From the NCBI GenBank assembly GCA_021397835.1, contig JAJFZO010000056.1, positions 1 to 64,000 of the forward strand: a DNA stretch of 64,000 nt, in the 5' to 3' direction. The notes beneath the pieces are model-generated. The model saw only the letters and a program-made list of their open reading frames with translations. It was not told the origin of the DNA and searched no databases. Positions 49,770-60,816 of this stretch are shown in pieces. A program made the position numbers and the translations under genes. Numbering within the stretch: the stretch's first letter is position 1; every line of letters begins with the position of its first letter. The stretch comes from Moringa oleifera. Its lineage: Eukaryota; Streptophyta; Magnoliopsida; Brassicales; Moringaceae.

Positions 49770-51040
49770 AGTTGAAATGTAGTGGTTTAGCTACTTTGTG
49801 ATCATTATGAAAATGTTGCAGCTTTTCATTACACGGACTGTAATATCGAGAAGAGGCATCAGAATGTTCATTCCCAACCATGTATAATATTTTTCTTATT
49901 TTGCTATTTTTTTTGTTGAATTTAAGTTATATCTTGCCTTCCCAACCATAAGATGAGAAGGAATAACATTTATCCTTTTAGAGAATATTTTTATGAGATC
50001 TTTCCTTTTTAATGTGTATGGTATAGATTATTAAGGAGGGTCAAATTACATTGGTCCTTTGAAAACTATCAAATTACTTTAACAAGCAACTACAAGGTTC
50101 GCCAAATGGTTAATTATTTTTGAGCTGCAACTGTTGAGTATCTTAAAAGCATGGACACCAACAAACATTATTTTCTAGTACCCAATCTTATATCGCAGGT
50201 ATACTTTGCTAGCTGTTCCCCCAAGTATACTTTATAATTTTTATTCGCGTGTATTCATTCATGTCGATATCTTTGTAAATGATATTTCTAACTTGGGATT
50301 CGAACATTCAGGTTGATCATAAGTTTTGACCTCATTTTTGTTGTGGTTTTGGCATAAGTCATTTTGTATTTGAAATGGCTTGCCAACTATCTTGTTAAGA
50401 TGTTTAGCGTTAATGAATGTCAGTAAGTATTGCACACAGGTGGAGCACCCAATTATAGAGTGGATTGTTGATGAAAAACTTTTTGCTGCGCATGTTGCAT
50501 TCTGGGCCGGTGTTCCTCTCTCGCAAATTACTGGTACGATAGTGTATTCATTAAATTGTTCTACGTAATTATATAATGCTGTATCTCATAATCTATGCCT
50601 ACATTTAATAAGAAATAAGGCTATTTTCTGGCATGAAAATCCTCAGCTACTGCTAACCCCTTTTAATTTTGAAAAAGCAAAGAGTACGAGGCCAAAAGGT
50701 TATTCTTTAGCTGTTCACGGGATAGGAGAAGGCCTGGAGAATGATTTGAAACCTACTGATGGGAAACTACAGGTAAATTACCGGCTTTCTTGAGCAATCA
50801 TGGTTAACACATTTTATTGCACATTTTTATGAATTAGAGTTGAGCTACATAATTGTTTGACTTTTAGGAGAGCTGAACCAAATATATGGGCTTACTTCTA
50901 TGTAAAGATAAGTTATTTTGTTTTTTCCTTTTCTTCAAAACTATGTGTTTGATAGCTTGGTTCATTTTCTAACCAAATAATTGAATTTCTTACTTGCAGT
51001 CCAAGGGAGGCAATCGTGAAATCTAGGATTCTCAATTTGG
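49770..51040 (+). pseudogene. ACC1: ACC1 pseudo-unit 12
   Basis: E1 49770-49863, E2 50027-50198, E3 50440-50535 (VEHPIIEWIVDEKLFAAHVA), E4 50635-50771, E5 near 50870, E6 51000-51040. The E1-E2 intron has lost the text between GTTCATTC and CCATGTATAATATT. The E6 donor is GCAAGT. Confidence 0.88.
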
Positions 51041-51839
51041 CAAGTAGAAGCTACTAATCTCATTTGAGTATGTTAATATTTTTTAGGTAATAACCTGCTC
51101 TCTATTTAAAAGGAATAGTAAACACGATAATAGTAAAAGTAGCACTATAACAACATCGATAGCAGTATAGCATTGTAGCAGTTGCAGTGTAATAGTAATT
51201 CAGAGAGAGGAACAGCAGTAGTATAGCAGTAGCAGTTTAGATGCATTAGTAGTGGGAGTAGCGGTTTTGATAAGTAGTAGTAAGACTGGCAATTTAAATC
51301 GAGCAGCCGTTGCAGTAGAGCAGTAGGAGCTCGTATTGATTAGCAATTCTGGTATAAGCGTAGCAGCTTAAATGGAGTAGTTGTAACACTAGTAGTTTAA
51401 AAGAAAAGCAATAAGAGTGTAGCAATAGCAGTTCAGAGAGAGTAGCAACTATGATGTATTAGCAGTAGCCGTTTAGCTTGATCAGTGGTAGTAGCAGTAG
51501 TAGTAGCAGCTTTCATGAGTAGCAATTCTAGTTTAGATAGAAAAGCACAAGCAGTAGCAGTTTTGATGGATAATAGAAGGAGTTTAAACGGGTTGCTATA
51601 GCTGTATAACAATAGTAGTTCGGATTGAGAAGTAATTGCAGTATAGCTGTAGTAGCTTAAACGAAGTGGCACTAGCAGCAGCAATTTAGAGGAGTAGCAT
51701 TGGCATATAGCAGTGGTAGCTTGGATAGAGTAGCAGTAGTAGTGCAGTAGTATAGCGGTAGAAGTTTGGTTGGAGTAGGACTAGCAGCAGAAGTTTTGAC
51801 GGAGGAGAAGTTTAGATGTGTATCGTATTTTCTAACTAG

Positions 51840-52565
51840 ACTTGAAATGTATTGGTTCAACTACTTTATGATCATTATGAAAATGTTGAAGCTTCTCATT
51901 GCAGGGATTGTAATATCGAGAGGAGGCACCTAAAGGTTCATTCTTTTTGTTGTCAATAAATTTAGATTTGGTTATTACGTATAATATTTTTTTATTTTAT
52001 TATTTTTTTATTGAATTCAAGTTATATCCAATAATAAGAGTAGAAGAATAGCATTTATCTTTTTGGAGAATGTTTTTATGAGATCTTTACTTTTTAATGT
52101 GTATAGTACAGATTATTATGGAGGGTCAAATTACATGGGCTCCTTTGAAAACTATCAAGGAACTTCAGCAAGCAACTAAAAGATTCGCCAAATGGTTAAT
52201 TATTTCTGAGCTGTAACTGTTGAGTATCTTAAAAGTATGGACACCAATAATTACTGTTGTTTAGTTCCCAATCTTGTATTAAAGGTATACTTTGCTGGTT
52301 GTGCCCTTTGGTATACTTCATAATTTTTATTTGGGTGTATTCATTCATGTCGATATCTTTGTAGATGATATTTCTAACTTGGGATGTGGACAATCAGATT
52401 GGTAAGTTTTGACCTCGTTTTTGTTGTGGTTTTGGCACCAGTTACCTTGTTAAGATGTTTAGTGTCAATGAATGTCAGCAAGTATTGCATACAGGTGGAG
52501 CACCTTATTACGGAATGGATTGTTGATGTAAAACTTTTGCTGCGCAAGTTACAATCGGGGCCGGT
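51840..52565 (+). pseudogene. ACC1: ACC1 pseudo-unit 13, truncated in E3
   Basis: E1 51840-51935, E2 52112-52285, E3 52496-52565 (VEHLITEWIVDVKLL). At GCCGGTGT (about 52560-52567) it switches to minisatellite text (GTAGCAGCTTAAAAGG). The parents share CGGTGT at the joint. E4-E6 are missing, giving the 1.29-kb spacing to unit 14. Confidence 0.9.
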
Positions 52566-53124
52566 GTAGCAGCTTAAAAGGAGTAGTGGTGACACCATCA
52601 GTTTAAGAGAAAATCCATAAGAGTATAGCAGTAGCAGTTTGGAGAGAGTAGCAGTTATGATGGATTAGCAGTAGCCGTTTACCTTGGTTAACAGTAGTAG
52701 TAGTAGTAGTTTTGATGACTAGCAGTAGTAGTAGTAGTTTGGCTTGATTAGCAGTGGTAGTAGCAATTTTGATGAGTAGCAGTAGTAGCAGCAACTTTCA
52801 CGAGTAGCAATTCATGTTTAGATAGAAAAGCATAAGCAGTAGCAGTTTTGATGAGTAATAGAAGGAGTTTAAACGGGTAGTTGTACTTGTATAAAATTGC
52901 AGTTCGGATTGAGAAGTAATTGCAGTATAGTTGTAGTAGCTTAAACGGAGTGGCACTAACAGTAGCAGTTTAGAAAAATAGCACTGGCATATAGCAGTGG
53001 TAGCCTGGATAAAGCAGCAACAGCAGTGTAGTAGTATAGCGGTAGAATTTTGGTTGGAGTAGGACTAGTAGTAAAAGTTTTGATGGAGGAGAAGTTTAGA
53101 TATGTATCATATTTTCTAACTAGA

Positions 53125-54419
53125 GTTGAAATGTAGTGGTTCAGCTACTTTATGATCATTATGAAAATGTTGCAACTTTTCATTGTAGGGACTGTAATAT
53201 TGAGAGGAGGCACAAGAAGGTTCATTCTTTTTGTTGTCACTGAATTTAGATTTGGTTATTAGGTATAATGTTTTTCTTGTTTTGCTATTTTTTTATTGAA
53301 TTCAAGTTATATCTTACCTTCCCAACCATAAGAGGGGAAAAATAGCTTTTATCCTTTTAGAGAATGTTTTTATGAGATCTTTACTTTTTAATGTGTATCG
53401 TGCAGATTATTGAGGAGGGTCAAATTACATTGGCTCCTTTGAAAACTATCAAGGAATTTTAATAATCAACTAAAAGTTCACTAAATGATTAATTATTTTT
53501 GACTTGCAACTGTTGAGTGCCTCGAAAGCATGGACCCCAACAAATACTATTTTTTAGTACCCGATCTTGTATCCCAGGTATACTTTGCTGGCTGTTCCCT
53601 TAGGTATACTTTATAATTTTTATTTGCGTATGTTCATTCATGTCGATATCTTCGTGGATGATATTTCTAAATTGGGATGCGAACAATCAGGTTGACAAGT
53701 TTTGACCTCGTTTTTATTGTGGTTTTCGCATAAGTTGTTTTGTATTTAAAATTGCTTGCTAGCTACCTTATTAAGACTTTTAGTGTTAATGAATGTTAGC
53801 AAGTATTGCATATAGGTGGAGCACCTAATTACAGAGTGGATTTTTGATGTAAAACTTTTTGCTGCGCAAGTTGCATTCGGGGCCGATGTTCCTCTCTCGC
53901 AAATTACTGGTATGATAGTATAGTTGGTTAAATTGTTCTCCGTAGTTATTTAATGCAGTATATCATAATCTATGCCAATATTTAATAAGAAATAAGGCTG
54001 CTTTATGGCTTGAAAATCCTCAGCTACCGCTAATCCCTTTTAATTTTGAAAAAGCAGAGAATACGAGGCCAAAAGGTTATTCTTTAGCTGTTCACTAGAC
54101 AAAAAGAAGACCCGGATGATGATTTGAAGCCCACTGATGGGAAACTACTGGTAAATTTTTAGCTTTCTTGAGCAATCATGGTTGACACATTTTATTGCAT
54201 ATTTTTATGAACTAGAGTTGAGCTTCATAATTCTTTGACTTTTAGAAGAGTTGAACCAAATATGTGGGCTTACTTCTGTGTAAAGATAAGGTATTTTGTT
54301 TTTTTTTCTTTTCTTCAAAACTATGTGTTTGATAGCATGGTTCATTTTCTTACTAAATGATTGAATTTCTTTCTTGCAGTCTAGGGAAGACAATCATGAA
54401 ATCTGAGATTCTTAGTTTG
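53125..54419 (+). pseudogene. ACC1: ACC1 pseudo-unit 14
   Basis: E1 53125-53219, E2 53406-53578 (decayed GAATTTTAATAATCAACT), E3 53817-53910, E4 54010-54149 (extra AAAAAG in the DRRRP region), E5 near 54247, E6 54380-54419. The E6 donor GGTAAGT is intact. Confidence 0.88.
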
Positions 54420-55234
54420 GTAAGTAGAAGCTACTAATCTCATTTGATTACCTTAATATATTTTAAGTAATAACATACTATTTACTTAAAAGGAATAATG
54501 AACACGATAATAGTAGAAGTGGCATTATAATAACACTAATAATAGTATAGCATTGTAGCAGTTGCAGTGCAACAGCAATTCAGAGAGAACAACAGTAGTA
54601 GTATAGCAGCAGCAGTTTAGATGCATTAGTAATGGAAGTAACAGTTTTGATGAGTAGCAGTAAGATTGGCAATTTAAAACGAGCAACTGTTGCGGTAGAC
54701 CAGTAGGAGCTCGAATTGATTAGGAATTTCAATATAGGTGTAGCAGCCTAAATGGGGTAGTTGTAACACTAGTAGTTTAAAAGAAAAGCAATAAGAGGAT
54801 AACAGTTTGGAGAGAGAAGCAGTTATGATGGATTAACAATAGTAGTTTAGCTTCATTAGCAGTGGTAGTAGTAGTTTTGATGAGTAGCAGTAGTAGTAGC
54901 AGCTTTCATGAGTGGCACTTCTAGTTTACATAGAAAAGCATAAGTGGTAGTAGTTTTGATGTGTAATAAAAGGAGTTTAAACAGGTAGCTGTAGCTGTAT
55001 AATAATAGCAATTCAGATTAAGAAATAATTGTAGTATAGCTGTAGTAGCTTAAACGGAGTGGCACTAGCAGTAACAGTTTAAAGGAGTAACGCTAGCATA
55101 TAGTAGTGGTAGCCTGGATAGAGTAGCTGTAGCATTGCAGTAGTATAGTGGTAGAAGTTTGGTTGGAGTAGGACTAGTAGTAGAAGTTTTGATGGAGGAG
55201 AAGTTTAGGTATGTATTGTATTTTCTAACTAGAG

Positions 55235-56500
55235 TTGAAATGTAATGGTTAAGCTTCTTTGTGATCATTATGAAAATGTTGTAGCTTTTTATTACAGGGA
55301 TTGTAATATCAAGAGGAGGCACCAGAACGTTCATTCTTTTTGTTGCCATTGAATTTAGATTTGGTTATTACGTATAATGTTTTTCTTATTTTGCAATTTT
55401 TTTATTGAATTCAAGTTATATCCTACCTTCCCAACCATAAGAAGGGAAGAACAGATTTTATCCTTTTGGAGAATGTTTTTATGAGATCTTTACTTTTTAA
55501 TGTGTATGGTCAAATTACATTGGCTCCTTTGAAAACTATCAAGGAACTTCAGCAAGCAACTAAAAGGTTCGCTAAACAGTTAATTATTTTTGGGCTGTAA
55601 CCGTTGAGTATCTTAAAAGCATGGACACCAATAAATACTATTTTCTAGTACCCAATCTTGTATCGCAGGTATACTTTGCTGGCTGTTCCCTTAGGTATAC
55701 TTCATAATTTTTATTTGCATGTATTCATTCATGTCGATATCTTTATAGATGATATTTCTAATTTGGGATGCGGATAATCAAGTTGATAAGTTTTGACCTC
55801 GTTTTTGTTGTGGTTTTGGAACAAGTCATTTTGTATTTGAAATTGCTTGCTAGCTACCTTATTAAGATATTTAGCATTAATGAATGTTAGCAAGTATTGC
55901 ATACAAGTAGAGCACCCAATTACGGAGTGGATGGTTGATGTAAAACTTTCTGCTGTGCAAGTTGCATTTGGGGCTGGTGTTCTTGTCTCGCAAATTGCTG
56001 GTACGATACTATAGGTCGTTAAATTGTTCTCTGTAGTTATTTAATGCAATATCTCATAATCTGTCTATATTTAATAAGAAATAAGACTATTTTCTGGCAT
56101 AAAAATCCTCAGCTTCCGCTAACCCTTTTTAATTTTAAAAAAGCAGAGAGTACGAGGCCAAAAGGTTATTCTTTAGTTATTCACTAAACCGGAGAAGACT
56201 TGGATGACAATTTGAAATCAATTGATGGGAAACTATAGGTAAATTGTCAGCTTTCTTAAGCAATCATGGTTGACGCATTTTACTGTACATTTTTATGAAC
56301 TAAAGTTGAGTTTTATAATTTTTTGACTTTTAGGAGAGCAGAACTAAACATGTAGGCTTACTTCTGTGTAAAGATAAGTTATTTTGATTTTTTTTTTCAA
56401 AACTATGTTTGATGGCACGGTTCATTTTTTAACTAAATGATTGAATTTCTTACTTGCAGTCTAGGGAAGGCAATCATGAAATTTGGGATTCTCAATGTGC
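55235..56500 (+). pseudogene. ACC1: ACC1 pseudo-unit 15
   Basis: E1 55235-55335, E2 55511-55670, E3 55916-56005, E4 56105-56237, E6 56459-56500. The E2 acceptor and first codons (CAGATTATTAAGGAGGGT) are deleted: GTGTATGGT runs straight into CAAATTACATTGG. The E4 donor is CTATAGGTAAATT. Confidence 0.88.
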
Positions 56501-57314
56501 TAAGTAGAAGCTACTAATCTCATTTGAGTACGTTAATATTTTTTAGGTAATAACATATTGTTTATTTAAAAGGAATAGTGAACACGATAATAGTAAAAGT
56601 AACACTATAACAATACCAATAGCAGTATAACATTGTAGCAGTTACAGTGCAATAGCAATTCAGAGAAAGCAGCAGTAGTAGTATAGCAGTAGCAGTTTCG
56701 ATGCATTAGTAGTAGGAGTAGCAGTTTTGATGAGTAGCAGTAAGACTGGCAAATAAAATTGAGCCGTTGTTGTAGTGGAACAGTAGGAGCTTGAATTGAT
56801 CAGCAATTCTAGCATAGGTGTAGCAGCTTATGGAGTAGTTGTAACACTAATAGTTTAAAAGAAAAGCAATAAGAGCATAGCAATAGCACTTTGGAGAGAG
56901 TAACAGCTATGATGGATTAGCAGCAGCAGTTTGGCTTGATTAGTGGTGGTAATAGCTGTTTTGATGAGTAGCAGTAGTAGTAAAAGCTTTCATGAGTAGC
57001 AATTCCAGTTTAGATAGAAAAGCACGAGCAGTAGCAGTATTGATGAGTAATAGAAGGAGTTTAAACGGGTAGCTATAGCTGTATAACAATAGTGCATTGA
57101 GAAGTAATTGCAGTATAGCTGTACTAGCTTAAATGTAGTGGCACTAGTAGCAGTAGCTTAGAGGAGTAGCACTGGCATATAGCAGTGGTAGCCTATATAG
57201 AGCAGCAGTAGCAGTGCAGTAGTATAACGATGAAATTTAGTTGGATTAGGACTAGCAGTAGAAGTTTTGATGAAGGAGAAGTTTAGATATGTATCGTATT
57301 TTCTAACTTAAGTT

Positions 57315-58598
57315 GAAATGTAGTGGTTCAGCTACTTTGTGATCATTATGAAAATGTTGCAGCTTTTCATTGCAAGGATTGTAATATCGAGAGGGGGCAC
57401 CAGAAGGTTCATTTTGTTTATTGTCACTAAATTTAGATTTGGTTATTACGTATAATATTTTTCTTATTTTGCTATTTTTTATTGAATTCAAGTTATATCC
57501 TACCTTCCCAACTATAAGAGGGGAAAAATAGCTTTTACCCTTTTGGAGAATGTTTTTACGAGATCTTTAATTTTTAATGTGTACGGTACAGATTATTAAG
57601 GAGGGTTAAATTACATTTGCTCCTTTGAAAACTATCAAGGAATTTCAGCAAGCAACTAAAAGGTTCGCTAAATGGTTAATTATTTTTGAGCTACAACTGT
57701 TGAGTATCTTGAAAGCGTGGACACTAATAAATACTATTTTCTAGTACCTAATCTTGTATTGCAGGTATACTTTGCTGGCTGTTCCCTTAGGTATACTTCA
57801 TAATTTTTATTTGCGTGTATTCATTCATGTCGATATCTATGTTGATGATACTTCTAACTTGGGATGCAGACAATCATGTTCTTAAGTTTTGACCTCCTTT
57901 TTGTTGTGGTTTTGGCACAAGTCATTTTGTAATTGAAATGGCTTGTCAGCTACCTTATTAAGATGTTTAGTATTAATGAATGTCAGCAAGTATTGCATAT
58001 AGGTGGAGCACCCAATTACGTAGTGGATTGTTGGTGTAAAACTTTCTGCTGTGCAAGTTGCATTCGTGGCTGGTGTTTGCGTCTCGCAAATTGTTGGTAC
58101 GATAGTATAGTTCATTAAATTATTCTTCCTAGTTATTTAATGCAGTATCTCATAATCTATGCCTATATTTAATAAGAAATAAGGCTATTTTCTGGCATGA
58201 AAATCCTCAGCTACCGTTAACCCCTTTCAATTTTAAAAAAGGAGAGAGTACGAGGCCAAAAGGTTATTCTTTAGTTGTTTACTAGACAGAAGAAGACTCG
58301 GATGATGATTTTGAACCCACTAATGGGAAACTACAGGTAAATTGATCGCTTTCTTGAGCAATCATGATTGACGCATTTTATTGCACATTATTATGAACTA
58401 GAGTTGAGCTGCATAATTCTTTGACTTTTAGGAAAGTTGAACGAAACATGTAGGCTTACTTCTGTGTAAAGATAAGTTATTTTGTTTTTTTTTTCAAAAC
58501 TATGTGTTTCATAGCTTGGTTCATTTTCTAACTAAACGATTGAATTTCTTACTTGCAGTCCAGGGGAGGCAATCATGAAATCTGGGATTCTCAATTTG
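57315..58598 (+). pseudogene. ACC1: ACC1 pseudo-unit 16, last forward unit
   Basis: E1 57315-57413, E2 57591-57763, E3 58002-58095 (VEHPIT-like with a Y codon change: GCACCCAATTACGTAGTGG), E4 58198-58336, E5 near 58432, E6 58559-58598. The E6 acceptor CTTACTTGCAG and donor GGTAAGT are intact. Its minisatellite is cut short at about 58975, where the array turns over. Confidence 0.9.
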
Positions 58599-58975
58599 GT
58601 AAGTAAAAGCTATTAATCTCATTGAGTATGTTAGTATTTTTTAAGTAATAACATACTGTTTATTTAAAACGAATAGTGAACACGATAATAGTAAAAGTAA
58701 CACTATAACAACAACAATAGCAATATAGCATGGTAGCAATTGCAGTTCAATAGCAATTCAGAGATAGCAGCAGTAGTAGTATAGTAGTAGTAGTTTAGAT
58801 GCATTAGTAGTGGGAGTAACAGTTTTGATGAGTAGCAGTAAGACTGGCAATTTAAATCAAGTAGCTATTGCGATTGAGTAGTAGGAGCTCGAATTGCTTA
58901 ACAATTTCGGTATAGATGTAATAGCTTAAATGGAGTAGTTGTAACGCCAACAGTTTAAAATAAAAGCAATAAGAT

Positions 58976-59858
58976 GCTACTGCCATACTACTACTGCTAC
59001 TTTATCCAAACTACTATGGCTATATCGCTGCTACTACTCCTTTAAACAACTGTTGCTACTGCTATACCGCTATTGCTACTCCATTAAGCTACGGCTGCTA
59101 CTGTTACTCTATTTAAGCTGCTACTGCTACATTACAACTACTGCTCAATTCGAACTACAACTATTATACTGCTACAGCTACTCCATATAAACTCTTGCTG
59201 CTACTCATCAAAACTGCTACTGCTTATACCTCTCTATTTAAACTACTCCTACTTGTGTTTTTTTATTTAAATTGTTACTATTACTGCTAATCCATCTCAA
59301 CCACTACTGTTGTACTGCAATTGCTACTATATCTAAACTGTTACTATTACTATAATTGCTATAATGCTACACTGCTATTGCCACTGTTATATTGCTACTG
59401 CTACCTTATCAAAACTGCTACAATACTACAACTACTACAATGCTATACTACTATAATGCTATACTGTTATTAGTAGCTTCTACTTACCAAATAGCAAAAT
59501 AAGAAAAAAACATTATACATAACAACCAAATCTAAATTCAGTGGTAACAAACAGAATGAACCTTTTGGTACCTCATCTCAATATTACAATTCCTGCAATG
59601 AAAAGTTGCAACATTTTCATAATGATCACAAAGTAACTGAACCACTACATTTCAACTCTAGTTAGAAAATTTGATACATATCTAAACTTTTTCTCCATCA
59701 AAACTTCTACCGCTATACTACTGCACTGCTACTCTATCCAGGCTACCATTACTATATGCCAGTGTTACTCCTTTAAACTGCTGCTACTAGTGCTACTCTG
59801 TTTAAGCTACTATAGCTATACTGCAATTACTTCTCAATCCAAACTGCTACTACTATAC
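58976..59858 (-). pseudogene. ACC1: Inverted, deleted terminal unit (unit 17)
   Basis: From 58976 the text becomes CTGCTACT-rich, the reverse complement of the preceding minisatellite. Read on the minus strand from 59858, it has minisatellite (59855-59700), E1 (about 59660-59560, with GATCATTATGAAAATGTTG as in forward units), part of the E1-E2 intron (to TTTTGCTATTT), then a direct jump to the end of E6 (TTGGTAAGTAGAAGCTACTA at 59460-59490), then minisatellite to 58976. E2-E5 are deleted. Segment A' starts immediately after. Confidence 0.92.
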
Positions 59859-60816
59859 ATTACATAAAAATTATTATCAATTAGTATCAACAAAAAATGC
59901 TACCAAAAATAAGACTTATGAACACAGGGTAAACCCATATCGAGCAATACTAGTATGTTAGTTTGAGGCACCATTAAATGTAGTTTAGAATATCAACTTT
60001 GCAACTAAATCAGGACTTCATATTGCATCAGGAATTTAAGTCTTTTTCCTAAGATATCACCACTGAAATAAGTAGCCTACCATTACTTATTGCTATTACT
60101 ACAATTATGTTGCAAGCAGTATGTTGCTTTAAAATCTACATATATTTAATTCCGCACATCACAAACAATAATATTAACGGAGACCATAATATTAAGAGGC
60201 TACACAAACAACAATCAGCTTACTCAATTACAATAGTCCTGGATGTAGAAAAATACACACACTTTCAATGATTTTATTTCGAATTAGACTTTGTAGGAAA
60301 ACACATACAAGTCGGGCAAATGTGTTTTGCATGTATTTATTCGAAAAAAAAAAGAAGATTATTTCCATTTAACATAATCTAAAAATCTTTAAGGCTACAA
60401 AAAAGCCGTGCTATAAGAGTGAAATTGTACAGAAGCTAAAAATAATTATTAGTATGGCCTGATAAAAAAAATTGTTAATATGGCTAAATTTAGCTCATAG
60501 AGAGCAATTTGTAGGTCAAAGTGTTTTTCTGTCTATCTTTTTTTATTCATTCAATTTTTTTCTTTTGGTTACAATTTTACTTTTTTTACGTATAAAAAGT
60601 TAATCCTCCAATCTGCTTGTCTTTAGCTTGAATGTTTCAAATTGATGACATCATTTTTTTTTTATCAGAAAAACAATTGACACATCATACAAAGACTTAC
60701 CCAACCAAGCACAATGAAGCAGATCAACTCAAGTTTTCAAACCTTTTATGCCCAGAATGTCTAATGAAGTAAAACCAGCAGAAATAATCACCACAAAGCA
60801 TAGGAGAAGAATGTAC

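Larger units (their letters stand above)
26175..59858 (+). repeat. ACC1-fragment plus minisatellite tandem array, about 33.7 kb
   Basis: The same composite block recurs head to tail. Each full unit has six exons and introns from the biotin carboxylase domain of ACC1, then a GTAGCAG-type minisatellite. The E1 landmark GATCATTATGAAAATGTTG (or its variant) occurs near 27363, 29456, 31570, 33680, 35790, 37898, 39997, 42110, 44857, 45608, 47707, 49797, 51867, 53153, 55260 and 57344. The usual spacing is 2.07-2.11 kb, with exceptions of 2.75, 0.75 and 1.29 kb. Minisatellite blocks lie near 26876-27300, 28680-29395, 30790-31500, 32905-33615, 35015-35720, 37120-37830, 39225-39930, 41325-42040, 44070-44790, 45197-45545, 46930-47650, 49020-49745, 51105-51815, 52566-53105, 54485-55205, 56570-57285 and 58660-58975. 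The last unit is inverted. Confidence 0.95.

Noticed and set aside
26997..55349. Repeated minus-strand frames of 62-94 codons rich in L, Y, S and T across the array
   Set aside because: They are readings of the GTAGCAG minisatellite (CTA, CTG, TAC, ACT codons on the minus strand). They recur because the DNA repeats, with no start context, motif or frame conservation beyond DNA identity.
33644..57491. Minus-strand frames with IRKILYVITKSKFSDNKKNE repeated in many units
   Set aside because: They are antisense of ACC1 E1 and the E1-E2 intron. The apparent family is due to array repetition.
27576..58118. Recurrent plus-strand frames such as FLDVYFLMCVV...IKEGQITLAP and LLRCLVLMNVSKYC as a novel multi-copy gene family
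   Set aside because: They run across ACC1 introns into exons. The recognisable parts are E2 and E3 pseudo-exons, and the rest is intron read as protein.
26175..59858. CRISPR array or prokaryotic repeat system
   Set aside because: The repeat unit is 2.1 kb with introns and plant exons. There are no short direct repeats with unique spacers and no prokaryotic genes.
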